A stretch of DNA of 64,000 nucleotides from Paraburkholderia solitsugae (GTDB lineage Bacteria; Pseudomonadota; Gammaproteobacteria; Burkholderiales; Burkholderiaceae): positions 1 through 64,000 of the forward strand of contig NZ_WOEY01000017.1 of assembly GCF_013177695.1 (NCBI RefSeq), read 5' to 3'. Position 1 is the stretch's first letter, and every line of letters begins with the position of its first letter. The translations under genes and the position numbers were made by a program. Shown in pieces: positions 1 to 9,159 of this stretch. Under the pieces are notes generated by a model. The model saw only the letters and a program-made list of their open reading frames with translations, had not been told where the DNA came from and did not search any database.

Positions 1-115
1 ACCATTCGCCATTCGATTCCCACCGCCACACGACCGGCCGGCGGAAATGGAGGCCCCTCTCGCCTGCCCGGATCTCCGCACGGCGCTCACGCCGACCAAA
101 GTTATCTTTTGCGTC

Positions 116-733
116 CATGGCGTGATCTCACCTCTGCTGGCGAATATCTACATGCGCCGGTTTGTGCTGGCATGGAAGAAGCTCGGACTTCAGCGCAGTC
201 TTGGCAGCCGCATTGTGACTTACGCGGATGATCTTGTGATCCTGTGCAAGCGGGGCAAAGCGGAAGAAACCTTGGTGCGCATGCGCGAGATCATGAGCAA
301 GCTGAAGCTGACGGTCAACGAGGAGAAGACACGAATCTGCAAGGTTCCGGAAGGCGAATTCGACTTCCTGGGTTACACGTTTGGGCGGATGTACTCGGCG
401 ACGACTGGACAGGCCCGTATGGGCATGCGTCCGTCGAAGAAGAGTATCCGGCGCATGGTCGAGAAGATCCACGCGCTGACCGCCGCTTCGATGACGTGGC
501 TCGATACCACGGAGCTGATTGGCAAATTGAATCGCACGCTACGCGGCTGGGCGAACTACTTCAAGGTAGGCACGGTCAGTCGCGCATATCGGGCGCTCGA
601 TAGCTATACCAGCACGCGGTTGCGCCGGTGGTTGCGTACCAAGCACAAGGTAAGACGTCGCCGGGGCGGGAGCTATCCACCCTCGCACCTCTACGGGCAC
701 TTTGGTCTCGTTCGTCTACAAGGGCCTTGGTAG
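116..733 (+). pseudogene. ltrA: Group II intron reverse transcriptase/maturase, 5'-truncated
   Basis: C-terminal half of an intron-encoded protein. The family hallmark [12 protein letters not shown] begins at position 119, the catalytic YADD follows at about 221-232, and after it come the maturase/thumb region and the RGWANYF motif of the group II intron maturase (GIIM) domain. Everything upstream of [10 protein letters not shown] is missing (RT fingers and first palm motifs), and the bases before it do not read as RT. The nominal ATG at 47 therefore belongs to unrelated DNA joined to the intron. The protein cannot be an active RT. Domain V of the same intron lies just downstream at 771-803, so this is the 3' part of a real intron left after a deletion or rearrangement. 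Confidence 0.9.
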
Positions 734-770
734 TGACTTGCCGTGTACGAAGGCGTGATGTCTTGTCCGA

Positions 771-803
771 GAGCCGGATGCGGGAGATCTGCATGTCCGG
801 TTC
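771..803 (+). ncRNA. Group II intron domain V (3' end of intron)
   Basis: A 33-nt hairpin starting GAGCCGGATGCGGG and ending TGTCCGGTTC has the layout of bacterial group II domain V: an opening GAGCCG stem, paired with CGGTTC, and a short terminal loop. It lies 38 bp after the maturase stop, the usual place. A shorter hairpin that could be domain VI follows to about 840. The exact 3' splice site was not fixed. Confidence 0.75.
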
Positions 804-918
804 GATGAGCGGGTTGTGGAAACGGGGTTAAGGCTAGGATATTCGGGCACCGCCAAACGAAAGAGGCGGAAACAGACAAACCGAACCTAATGCTACCGCG
901 CCACAACTCGACTCTACC

Positions 919-1058
919 GAGGGTGTGTCAAAACGCAAAAGTTGAATGTTTTGAGGGGTCACTTTACCCTTCCCGACACGCCATCAAGCCGTTGTAGGCC
1001 CTTCTCGAAAGCCGACTTTTTGAACGAGAGGCGTGAGCCTGAGTTTTGACACACCCTC
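919..1058. mobile_element. 140-bp element with 16-bp perfect inverted ends (MITE-like or IS remnant)
   Basis: GAGGGTGTGTCAAAAC at 919-934 is repeated perfectly in inverted orientation at 1043-1058. The 108 bp between hold no credible ORF. This is the structure of a non-autonomous IS derivative, or of two IS ends left after internal deletion. No clear target duplication is visible at the borders. The parent IS family could not be named from the sequence alone. Confidence 0.65.
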
Positions 1059-1085
1059 GGCCGACAGTGATCCTACAACGTACCA

Positions 1086-1661
1086 CTAACGCTCGCCGCC
1101 ATTATGTTTGTCGACCGCTGTGTTTTCAGCCGTAACGCCGAATGATTGCACCAGATCCAGTATTTTCGGCCTGGTCGGTTCTCCTTCCATATAAGGTGCC
1201 TCTACCAGCCGTCCGACGGCCTTCAGGCTGCGGATCATTACCTTGCCGCTGTCCGGGTACGTGCAGACTTCGTGCGGATCATTCAGCCCGACCGCAAAGT
1301 AGACGAGGTCCTCGTCGAACGGATTCGCCAATTGGTGAGCGACGCCGGTGCCCGCAGGGCACGAGATGCAGTCGCCAGCCCGGATTTCCTGCACTGTCTC
1401 GCCGTGGCGGAATACGCCTCGACCGGAGAGCACGAAGAACACCTCGTCCTCACGTGCATGTGTATGAAAGGGGCAAGCGGTTCTGCCCGGTGCCACGCGC
1501 GACAGATTAGCGCCAAGACGCCCCGGGCTACCATCGAGAGCTGGCGTCAGCGGCTTCCATGCGCTTCCCCAGTGTTCCCCCTCCAGTTGCTCGACTTCCT
1601 GGACGTCGCCGACGTTGACGACAAGTGGTGGCGTCGGCGCACGCTCGGGCACATTACCCAT
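1086..1661 (-). CDS. Cupin-domain protein
   Basis: 191 residues with a single cupin barrel in the centre. Motif 1 is CPFHTHAREDEVFFVLSG, giving the His-x-His and Glu metal ligands, followed by G-x-GVF and the second half RAGDCISCPAGTGVAHQLAN with the third His. This points to a metal-binding cupin of the small-molecule dioxygenase/isomerase or sensor type; the substrate cannot be read. It starts MGNVPERAP with a Val-rich N-terminal strand. It stands alone between the inverted-repeat element and a repeat field, with no operon partner. Confidence 0.8.
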   Translation of the reverse strand: MGNVPERAPTPPLVVNVGDVQEVEQLEGEHWGSAWKPLTPALDGSPGRLGANLSRVAPGRTACPFHTHAREDEVFFVLSGRGVFRHGETVQEIRAGDCISCPAGTGVAHQLANPFDEDLVYFAVGLNDPHEVCTYPDSGKVMIRSLKAVGRLVEAPYMEGEPTRPKILDLVQSFGVTAENTAVDKHNGGER

Positions 1662-1779
1662 GGCTTTTTCTCCGTCGTTAATATCACGTTAGGACAATAT
1701 AGCTTTCACCGTTTTCGCGCGGAACCATGCAAAAAGAAATCGTCACTGGTGTCGATATTGAGGGGCTAGACGAGACGCT

Positions 1780-2111
1780 CGATGCCGCGGCGGAAAAATC
1801 TCCGATAGCGCTCCACGGGCGCCGATTTTCGACAAAATAAGCGTCTGGGCCGAACGGCCGTTTGTGGCCGCGTCGAGGCAGTGCCCTCTGTGATTTGCTC
1901 GCCGCAAACCGGCCATTGAGCGAGGCCGGACGAGACGTCGCTCAGCCAAACTAGTCGACGGGCTCGACCGGCCGTTCATGGCCGGGCACCGCCTCATGCG
2001 AATCGCATAACCGCTTTGGTCTTGGACGGCGGTGGTCGACAGCACGCGACCCGCTTCGGACTTTCAGTTTGCTTCAAAGCGGCCGTTCAGCGCCGAAAGC
2101 GCCGGCGCTGC
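1780..2111. repeat. Intergenic field of degenerate CGGCCGTT-type repeats
   Basis: Similar short blocks recur at about 1850 (AACGGCCGTTTGTGGCCG), 1910 (AACCGGCCATTGAGCG), 1968 (GACCGGCCGTTCATGGCC) and 2080 (GCGGCCGTTCAGCGCC), spaced about 57 bp or twice that. Each is a near-palindrome around CGGCC. No protein is supported here; the reading frame at 1743-2045 on the minus strand is made of these repeats. Confidence 0.5.
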
Positions 2112-2642
2112 CTAGCATCCTGATGACCCACGCATCGGATTCACCGATTTTTCATACAGTGAATCGACATAGTCGCCAAGCTCGGGCATTGGCGTCACTC
2201 CTACCCGGACGAAGCCAAGCGCTTCATAGTAGGCACAGAGCTTGGTGTTTCTCGCGTCGCAGCCGAGCCGAACATAACGTCGGTTCAGAATGCTGACCTG
2301 GTCTACGCACCAATCGATAATGAAGCTGCCAAGTCCACGGCCGTTGAAGCCCTTTCTCACGGAAAGTCCACGCACATAGCCGGCGATTGGTTCTTGGGGT
2401 CCCCAGTACGCTTCATCATCCCAATCCAGAGAAAACGTCCCCACCGGCATGCAGTCTTATTCGACAACATACACCGCTCTTCGCGAGAGACTGTTCAGCA
2501 CCCACCTTTCGGAAAAGCCATCGCCATCCTTGCCCCATGCATAATCGTCGTGGGCCACCTTGATCGCATGCGCATCGTTTCGGATCAGCGTAATAGCCTG
2601 CACGTCATCTGCTGTTGCGCGGCGGATGCTTCTTGAGATCAT
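2112..2642 (-). pseudogene. GNAT N-acetyltransferase interrupted by one in-frame stop
   Basis: Two pieces lie in the same reading frame. The N-terminal piece (2457-2642) begins MISRSIRRATADDVQAIT, the usual start of a Gcn5-related acetyltransferase. The C-terminal piece has the acetyl-CoA loop region VRKGFNGRGLGSFIIDW (motif A, R/Q-x-x-G-x-G/A) and the YYEALGF motif B. A TAA at 2457-2459 separates VVE from DCMPVGTFSLDW; restoring a sense codon gives one normal-length (176-residue) acetyltransferase. A single-base change from GAA (Glu) would produce this stop. Inference: a recent pseudogene, or a gene needing readthrough. Confidence 0.75.
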
Positions 2643-3134
2643 CGCTTGTAGCTCCGTTCGTTGTAGCGTTTGTCATCTCGATCGCCGTGGAGATCCACGC
2701 TCCGATTGTCAACCGTCTGGTCCGTATGGCGAACGGCGGAAACTGGCTTGGCCTGCGCCGAAAGGAGGCAACGCGAATGAATCGGAAGCCGCCATGCTTT
2801 CCCCGTCAGCGGTCAATCCGTGTCGGGACGGTTTACTCAGCTCTAAATCAACTCGGCGACGCGTACGATAATCAGCGCTGCCGGTATTAGCATTATTTGC
2901 GCGCACAGGGTCCCGAGAACACGCGCTCCAGCAAGGGTGATGATAGCTCGCCGAAAGCTGCTGTCGGAGGTTTGGCCTTCGATGACGTCGTCCGCCTCGA
3001 CAGATACTTGAGTTGCCACACGTTCGCTATGGTCAACGCTGGGTAGCGGACCATTGGAAACAGACGATGGGCGGCTGGAAATTCGTGAGTGTTCACTGCA
3101 CTGAGCCGCACCGCTTACAGCAGAAATAGAAATT

Positions 3135-3161
3135 CCGCCATTTCGGAACGGCGGCTTTTTT
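3135..3161. terminator. Hairpin terminator at the end of the peptide-export operon
   Basis: CCGCC and GGCGG arms (3135-3139 and 3150-3154) enclose a 10-nt loop. A run of six T follows on the plus strand (3156-3161) and an AATTTCTATTT tail on the minus strand. It lies about 100 bp beyond the tolC-like stop, so it probably ends the minus-strand operon, possibly working in both directions. Confidence 0.55.
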
Positions 3162-3258
3162 ATGGCTCGTTCCCCTCCCTTTGACGGCTCGGTAGACGAT
3201 GGCCGGCGCGCAGACCTTGGATGCACGAAGCAGCGGCACGATGTGTTTCGGACCGCCG

Positions 3259-4734
3259 TCAAGGAGCTTCGGCGTGCGGTGCCCAACGTTCACCGTCAAG
3301 CGTACCAATTGAAAACGCGAGCACCAGCCGCGAAACGCGCCAGTCGGCCTGCGATTGGACTACCTGACGTTGTGCGGTCGCAAGTGTATTCTGAGCATTC
3401 AGCACGTCGAGCAGCGGCCCGACACCTGCGCTATAACGTTTGCTGGCAACATCGTATGCCTCCTGTGCGCTTTCCTGAGTGGACGCCGCAACCTGTACGT
3501 TTGCCGTCTTCGTTATCACGTCCTGATAATTTCGCCAAACTGCCGAAGCAACTTCCAGTTCGGCTTTATGCAGGTTCGCGCGGTCGATATTCACCTGCGC
3601 TTCGGATGCCTGCCGATGGTACTCTTCGCCGAAGCCAGCAAATATCGGGATGCTGATTTGAATTCCGACATATTTGCTACCTGTACGCGTGTCGCGCGGA
3701 AATGCGCCCAGTGATTTATCGTTGCTCAGCGAGCCGGACAGGGAAATCGTCGGCATTTCCTGCCGCAGTGCAAGTTTTGCGTTCGCTTCGTCAGCTTGGA
3801 TTTGCGCTTGGGCTTCTCGCAGCTTCGGATTGACGGATTCCGCGAGCGCGAGCAGATCGGAAATTGAAGACGTGAAATTCACGTCCGGCTGTGCGCCTGA
3901 GTCAACGTCTATCCTGACCTCAGTTTCGACCGGAATTCCCATCCGCAGGCACAAGGTACCTTGCGCCGCTTTCAGCGTACCGGCTGCATTAACCCGCGTA
4001 TAAATCGCTTCCTGCCATGCCGCTTTGGCCTGTAGTTCATCGTTGAGCGTGCCCGCACCGGCAACATGTTTGTGCTGGGCAATCTCATAGCTTCGCCGCC
4101 CGTTGGCTTCGGCCTTGATCGCCGCATTGAGCGTGCTTTCTGCGGCCCAGACCGCATAGAAGGCCCCCGCAGCCTGTTCGAACACGGTCTGTAGTGCATC
4201 GGTATGCGCAGCCTTGGAAAGCTCAAGAAGGCCCTTGTAGTAGGCGAGATTGGCATCCCGCCTTCCGAAATCGAATAGCACCCATGACAGCTTCAACTCG
4301 GCGTAGCGATCCGACGCGCGGCCAATCTCGTCGGGAAGCGTTGGACCTGATATGGTTTGCGTTTCGGTCGTGTGCGAGCGGGTTCCGTCTGCGTCGAGCG
4401 TCGGCAACCAAGCAGCCTTTGCGACTCCGACCTGAGCCGCGTTCAAAAGCATATTGGCCCAGCTTTCGCGCACGGTCGGATCACTGCACAAAGCCCGGCT
4501 GACCGCTTCGTATATGGAAACAGGCGATTGCAAACTCGTCGGGTTGCAGGCACCAGCATCGCGCGCCATCCGGTTCAGTTCGGGCGACACGTCTTCGAGC
4601 CCGGCACGCGTCGAAAAAGGATCAATTTGTGCCTGAGTAAGAGGAGTGGCAAGCAGTATAGCCGCGAGCACGATACCGGTAAGCGTGAAGGCAAGACGAC
4701 CGACAGGCGAGCGCAGCAAGTGAATTTTCGTCAT
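3259..4734 (-). CDS. TolC-family outer-membrane channel (type I secretion)
   Basis: 491 residues. A signal-peptide-like start (positively charged, then LAFTLTGIVLAAILLATPLTQA) is followed by two OEP-type repeats. Recognisable elements are the early SIYEAVSRALCSDPTVRESW segment (first coiled-coil hairpin) and the second repeat SGSLSNDKSLGAF plus PIFAGFGEEYHRQASEAQ, typical of TolC/PrtF/CyaE-like type I secretion channels. Its start overlaps the end of the ABC transporter by 4 bp (ATGA), which implies translational coupling. It is the last gene of the operon. Role: outer-membrane exit duct for the C39-ABC/HlyD exporter upstream. Confidence 0.9.
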   Translation of the reverse strand: MTKIHLLRSPVGRLAFTLTGIVLAAILLATPLTQAQIDPFSTRAGLEDVSPELNRMARDAGACNPTSLQSPVSIYEAVSRALCSDPTVRESWANMLLNAAQVGVAKAAWLPTLDADGTRSHTTETQTISGPTLPDEIGRASDRYAELKLSWVLFDFGRRDANLAYYKGLLELSKAAHTDALQTVFEQAAGAFYAVWAAESTLNAAIKAEANGRRSYEIAQHKHVAGAGTLNDELQAKAAWQEAIYTRVNAAGTLKAAQGTLCLRMGIPVETEVRIDVDSGAQPDVNFTSSISDLLALAESVNPKLREAQAQIQADEANAKLALRQEMPTISLSGSLSNDKSLGAFPRDTRTGSKYVGIQISIPIFAGFGEEYHRQASEAQVNIDRANLHKAELEVASAVWRNYQDVITKTANVQVAASTQESAQEAYDVASKRYSAGVGPLLDVLNAQNTLATAQRQVVQSQADWRVSRLVLAFSIGTLDGERWAPHAEAP

Positions 4735-6830
4735 GCCGTTTCCCGCGCGCGCCCAAGCTCGATGACACGATCCGCGGATGCGATGGTTTCGGGCCGGTGC
4801 GCCACAATGATCCGCGTGATATTCAGCTTGCGCATGGCCGCGTTCACGGCACGCTCGTTTTTGACGTCCAGATGGCTCGTTGCTTCATCGAGCAGCAGAA
4901 TTTTCGGACGACGGTAAAGCGCACGTGCGAGCATCACGCGTTGCCGCTGCCCCGCAGACAGTGCCGAACCCATATCACCGATGTAGGTGTAATAACCCAT
5001 CGGCATCGCCCGGATATCCGCATGTACGGATGCCATTTCTGCGCATTCGCTAATCCAAGCGAAATCAGGCGACGGATCGAAGAAGCTGATATTTTCGGCA
5101 ATCGATCCGGCAAACAGCCGGTCCTCCTGCATAACCACACCGATCAACGAACGATAGTTCGCGAGACCCATTTGTCGAATCGACATACCGCCCGCGACGA
5201 TTTCTCCGGAGTGCGGGATCGATAAACCCGCCAGCAGTTTAAGCAGCGTCGTTTTGCCCTGACCCGAAGGCCCGACAATCGCGACTGCTTCCCCTGCCTC
5301 TACGCGCAGATCGAAGTTGTCGATGATCTTGGGTCCATTCTTGGAATAGCTGTAGGACAGATTTTTGACTTCAAGCGTCGGCGCGAATTCATCCTTATCC
5401 GGCGCTCGCCTAACCTCTTCGCGTTCGCGTTTCGTAAGCACGATATCCGCGAGCCGAGCCACGTGTAGTTTCAGGATTCTCAACTCGTATAGCTTGTCGA
5501 TCAGCGCTGTGAAACGGGCAGTGAACTGCCCGCGATAGGACAAAAAAGCGAACAGCATGCCGAGCGACAAGGAACGATCAATGACTGCCAGCGCGCCGAA
5601 ATAGGTCACTAGAATCGCTTCGAGCCCAAAAATGAAACGGTTGCCCGTGCTCGCGATCAGTTGCAGGCGGCGCGTTCTCAAATCAGCATTCTTTTCACTG
5701 ACGACGACGTTTAGCCATCGTGCAAGCCGATCCTCAGCCTTGCCGAACAGGCGCACACTCTGGATGCCTCTGACCGATTCCATCAGCATGCTTTTCCCGC
5801 GCGCCGCAAAAACAATCTGCTTCTGGTTTGACATTCTGAGCGCGCCATAAATGCACGCTCGCAGAATGGCATAGAGCAGCACAGCAACCACGCTGATAAT
5901 CGATAGTCGGGCGTTGTAGACGACCATGATAATGATCGTGCCAATCGACATGAGGCCGTCAAGTACAGATTCGACAAAGCCGACCGTGAGTGCTTGCTGG
6001 ATCGTGTTCACGCTGTCGAACCGCGAAACGATATCGCCGATGTGGCGCTTACCGAAATAGTCGAGCGGCAGATGGAGCAGATGGCGGAACACGTTTGCTA
6101 ACCACTGCACATTGACGAGCGTGCTGAATGTCGTAACGGCCCACGAGCGCATCGCTTCCGTGGCTACGTGGATCACCATCACCAATCCAAAGCCGAGTGC
6201 CAAAACGACAAGCAAATGCCGGTCGCCGGTCGTAATCGCTTGGTCCGTTACCCATTCTGGATAGAACGGCGCGACGATGGTGAAAACCTCGAGTGCGAGC
6301 GCGAGCAGAAAGATTTTGAGCAATCCGCGACCGACACCGCTTGCGCGTCCCATCATGGAACGCAAGCCAATTTCCTGTCGCTCCCGGCGCGGCTGAAATG
6401 CCGGTGTCGGCACCAGTTCAAGGGCCATGCCGCTGAAATGCAGCGACAATTCCTTGAGGGACATGCGCCGCGCGCCGAGTGCAGGATCAACCAGCATCAC
6501 GTAATCGCGGCCAACGCGTTCGAGCACAACGAAATGCCGGAAATCCCAATGCAGGACGCACGGCAGGCGCAGCATGTGAAGCTCTTCCGGTTCAAGTCGA
6601 ACAGCACGCCCGGCCAGATCAAGCGCTGCGCCGATCTTAAGCAGATCGACCAAGGTAAGCCCTTTGAGCGACGGCGAAAAGCGCCGCCGCAACGTCGGCA
6701 AATCCGTGTCGTACCCATGAAACGTTGCGATCATGCTTATACAGGCTAGTCCGCATTCCGTGGCTTCCGTTTGCAACTGCGCGTCAATGCTGCGCCGAAA
6801 TCCGAATTGAAGTTGGCGATTCATGGTCAA
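4731..6830 (-). CDS. C39-peptidase ABC transporter (double-glycine leader processing and export)
   Basis: 699 residues in the classic three-part order. Residues 10-140 form a C39 cysteine protease: QTEATECGLACISM with catalytic Cys26, His99 in WDFRHFVVL and Asp115 in VDPALG, so the peptidase looks intact. Residues about 160-460 form a six-helix export domain. Residues 490-699 form the nucleotide-binding domain: Walker A GPSGQGKTT (520-528), signature LSAGQ (624-628), Walker B ILLLDE (644-649) and H-loop His678. Family knowledge: such proteins cut leaders after Gly-Gly and export the core. The obvious substrate is the VAGG-leader precursor at 10335-10805. Confidence 0.93.
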   Translation of the reverse strand: MTMNRQLQFGFRRSIDAQLQTEATECGLACISMIATFHGYDTDLPTLRRRFSPSLKGLTLVDLLKIGAALDLAGRAVRLEPEELHMLRLPCVLHWDFRHFVVLERVGRDYVMLVDPALGARRMSLKELSLHFSGMALELVPTPAFQPRRERQEIGLRSMMGRASGVGRGLLKIFLLALALEVFTIVAPFYPEWVTDQAITTGDRHLLVVLALGFGLVMVIHVATEAMRSWAVTTFSTLVNVQWLANVFRHLLHLPLDYFGKRHIGDIVSRFDSVNTIQQALTVGFVESVLDGLMSIGTIIIMVVYNARLSIISVVAVLLYAILRACIYGALRMSNQKQIVFAARGKSMLMESVRGIQSVRLFGKAEDRLARWLNVVVSEKNADLRTRRLQLIASTGNRFIFGLEAILVTYFGALAVIDRSLSLGMLFAFLSYRGQFTARFTALIDKLYELRILKLHVARLADIVLTKREREEVRRAPDKDEFAPTLEVKNLSYSYSKNGPKIIDNFDLRVEAGEAVAIVGPSGQGKTTLLKLLAGLSIPHSGEIVAGGMSIRQMGLANYRSLIGVVMQEDRLFAGSIAENISFFDPSPDFAWISECAEMASVHADIRAMPMGYYTYIGDMGSALSAGQRQRVMLARALYRRPKILLLDEATSHLDVKNERAVNAAMRKLNITRIIVAHRPETIASADRVIELGRARETA

Positions 6831-6857
6831 TTGGGTTAGGTGAAGCGTGAACTGCGG

Positions 6858-8195
6858 TCAGGGCGAGCGGCGGGTGAGCGTGTAGAGCGGTTCCAGAACC
6901 CATTCGTACAGCTTGCGCGTGTCAAGTACCACGTCGGCGTCCACGCGCATGCCGTCCTGCAACGGGATGGCTTCACCGTACGCATTGATGGTCTGCGAAT
7001 TGAGCGCGACCGTAATCTGATACAGATTTTCGGACCGGTCAGGATCACCCGTATCGGTTACGGCCTGCGCCTGCAACTGCGCCGGGCTCAGTGCGGTACG
7101 CGCTATCTGCGTGACCTTGCCCGCGTATGCTCCGAATTTCTGATACGGGAAAGCCTCATACCGCAATTCAACCGGCGCACCGATTTTTACGAAACCGACT
7201 GCTTTGCTTGGTGCAAATAGCTTCACGTCAAGGCTTCCACCCTGCGGCAGAAGTGACATTAAAGGCGTCGATCCATTGACCGACTGACCCGGACGGGCAA
7301 GCAGCGCCGTTACCGTGCCTGCAATCTGCGCCGGGATAGTGATTTCCCGGTTCGATTCGTTGTCAGCTAGTTCACCGTCCACCTGTAGCATTTGCCGCCG
7401 GATGGTTCCCAACTGGTTTTGTTCGTCTAATGGCGCGTTTCGAAGATCGGCGTTCACCTGAGCCAGTTCCACCTGAGAGGCCGTGCGCTGCCTACGCAAG
7501 TCTTCGAGTTGCGCGCGACCCGTTAGCATGCTCTGTTCGTGCTGTTCGTATTCCGATTGCGATACCACGTCGTCATGCCGTAACTGTGCGAACCGCGCAC
7601 TGTCGATTTCGGCCAACCTGCTGCGCGCGTCAAGCGTAGTAATTTCCATATCCAGATGCTCGATACCCGCGCTCAACTCGATGGATTTCGCCTTGAGCAT
7701 CGCTATGTTCTGCTCGAAAATGCTTCCAATATGCCGCGCATCGCTTTCGAGACTGGATCGGCGGGCGTTCAATTCAGCGCTGATTTGCTCCCGTGAATTG
7801 CCGACCGCGCTTGTTCGTTCGGTCGAAATCGTGAGCAAGGGTTGACCGGCCTTCACGGCATCACCTTCGTTGACAAGCACGCGAAGCACCGTGCCGACAG
7901 TGGGCGGATAGATTTCCGCCGCGCCGTTGTCAATCATGACGCGGCCTTGCACCTCTTCTTTCCGTGTGTACTCACCAAAAATGAGGAACAACACGACCGC
8001 GACGGCAATCGCAAAAAAAACAACGCTCCCGGACAGGCGGCGTGCTGAACCGGTCAGCACGACTTCACCCAGCCATTGATGCTTGCGATATTCGAGCGCG
8101 GCAGGCCGGAACAGCAACGCGCGCTTATTCTGCTGTTGCGGCTCCTGTGCCTCTTCCGCCTGCTCAGTGTCCGGAACGGTTGAGATATCGCTCAT
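6858..8195 (-). CDS. HlyD-family periplasmic adaptor of the peptide exporter
   Basis: 445 residues from the ATG at 8195. A GTG at 8252 is in frame but would overlap the upstream gene by 26 bp. The cytoplasmic tail is Gln/Glu-rich, with one membrane helix at about 57-74 (VVFFAIAVAVVLFLIFGEY). A split lipoyl domain (EIYPPTVGTVLRVLVNEGDAVKAGQPLLTI, and REITIPAQIAGTVTALLARPGQSV) encloses a long coiled coil, followed by a C-terminal beta-barrel. The layout matches CvaA/colicin V-type adaptors. It lies 27 bp before the ABC gene and would link it to the TolC-like channel. Confidence 0.9.
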   Translation of the reverse strand: MSDISTVPDTEQAEEAQEPQQQNKRALLFRPAALEYRKHQWLGEVVLTGSARRLSGSVVFFAIAVAVVLFLIFGEYTRKEEVQGRVMIDNGAAEIYPPTVGTVLRVLVNEGDAVKAGQPLLTISTERTSAVGNSREQISAELNARRSSLESDARHIGSIFEQNIAMLKAKSIELSAGIEHLDMEITTLDARSRLAEIDSARFAQLRHDDVVSQSEYEQHEQSMLTGRAQLEDLRRQRTASQVELAQVNADLRNAPLDEQNQLGTIRRQMLQVDGELADNESNREITIPAQIAGTVTALLARPGQSVNGSTPLMSLLPQGGSLDVKLFAPSKAVGFVKIGAPVELRYEAFPYQKFGAYAGKVTQIARTALSPAQLQAQAVTDTGDPDRSENLYQITVALNSQTINAYGEAIPLQDGMRVDADVVLDTRKLYEWVLEPLYTLTRRSP

Positions 8196-8226
8196 GGCTT
8201 GCCTGTCGTCATGGCTTGTCCAGCGG

Positions 8227-9159
8227 TCACGGTGCGCGCCCTTGATATTCACGCGGGTTGAAAGTCGGCAACTTCGGTTGCAGGTTCTGCGCGAACCAGC
8301 CGTTAGTTTTTGTCAAAACCCAGTACATGAGCGCGAAAGGCAACCCGCTCTTGATGGCGGCGAGCGCAAACCAATCGAACGTCGTTACAGGTGCCGACGT
8401 TTGCGTATGCCATCCTCCGCTAAAAAACAGCATTTCCAGCGACACACAGATATTCAGCATCGCATGTGCGCCGACAGCCAATTCGAGACGTTGATCGCGC
8501 AGGCTCAAAGCCGAAAGCCCGAACGAAGACATGAACAGCATCGCTTTCATGTGGAAATCGTACTGCGTGTGATAGACCGCAAAAGCCAGCGCAACGATTG
8601 TCACGACGACGAGTCGAAAGCGGACATATTGCCTAAGTGTCTGCGTCAACCATCCTCGGAAAAACAGTTCTTCCGAAAATGCAAAGAACGGAATTGCGAT
8701 GATCGCAGCCGCCGCCGCGAAAATTTGACCGCTAGTCGGCAATCGCAAGTGTCCGAATGGGATCATCCACGCGCCGTATCGCGCCGATGCGTAAAGCGTC
8801 ATAGCCGTGAGCGCAATCAGATTGACGGGCAGAAATAGCGCCGCACCAGATAGGCAGCGCCGAACACTAAACGTCAGGTCAACAGAAATCAGGGAGCGGA
8901 ACGGGCGTCGCATAAAGTATTTGCACGAAACCCAGAATCCTAGAGCACCAACCAAAGTCCCCCCGCTAGTAAGCAAGCCTTTCATTTGGGCAGCCGCATT
9001 GAAATGCGTGAAATAAACCGACCAACCTGTAAAGGCCAGTACCGTCAGCGTACTAAGGATGCTGATAAGCGCGATGACTAACAACGTCAAGACGGGAATC
9101 CACCACTCGGTTCGTCCTAACTTCGCAAGATCGATGAAGGAGTAGGATTTCGTTTTCAT
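8227..9159 (-). CDS. CPBP-family intramembrane protease (second copy)
   Basis: 310 residues with several membrane helices. All CPBP (Abi, Rce1-like) motifs are present: EELFFRG with Glu163, Glu164 and Arg168; FAVYHTQY with His197; and AHAMLN with His232 and Asn236. The N-terminus (KTKSYSFIDLAKLGRTEW) closely matches the neighbouring paralogue. Known roles of bacterial CPBP proteins include bacteriocin self-immunity and proteolytic maturation of peptides; which applies here is inference. It overlaps the upstream paralogue by 4 bp and is followed by hlyD, so it is co-transcribed with the exporter. Confidence 0.88.
   Translation of the reverse strand: MKTKSYSFIDLAKLGRTEWWIPVLTLLVIALISILSTLTVLAFTGWSVYFTHFNAAAQMKGLLTSGGTLVGALGFWVSCKYFMRRPFRSLISVDLTFSVRRCLSGAALFLPVNLIALTAMTLYASARYGAWMIPFGHLRLPTSGQIFAAAAAIIAIPFFAFSEELFFRGWLTQTLRQYVRFRLVVVTIVALAFAVYHTQYDFHMKAMLFMSSFGLSALSLRDQRLELAVGAHAMLNICVSLEMLFFSGGWHTQTSAPVTTFDWFALAAIKSGLPFALMYWVLTKTNGWFAQNLQPKLPTFNPREYQGRAP

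Noticed and set aside
2843..3286. 147-codon minus-strand frame with a hydrophobic C-terminus
   Set aside because: It runs through the terminator hairpin at 3135-3161 and overlaps the tolC-like 3' end; composition is not protein-like.
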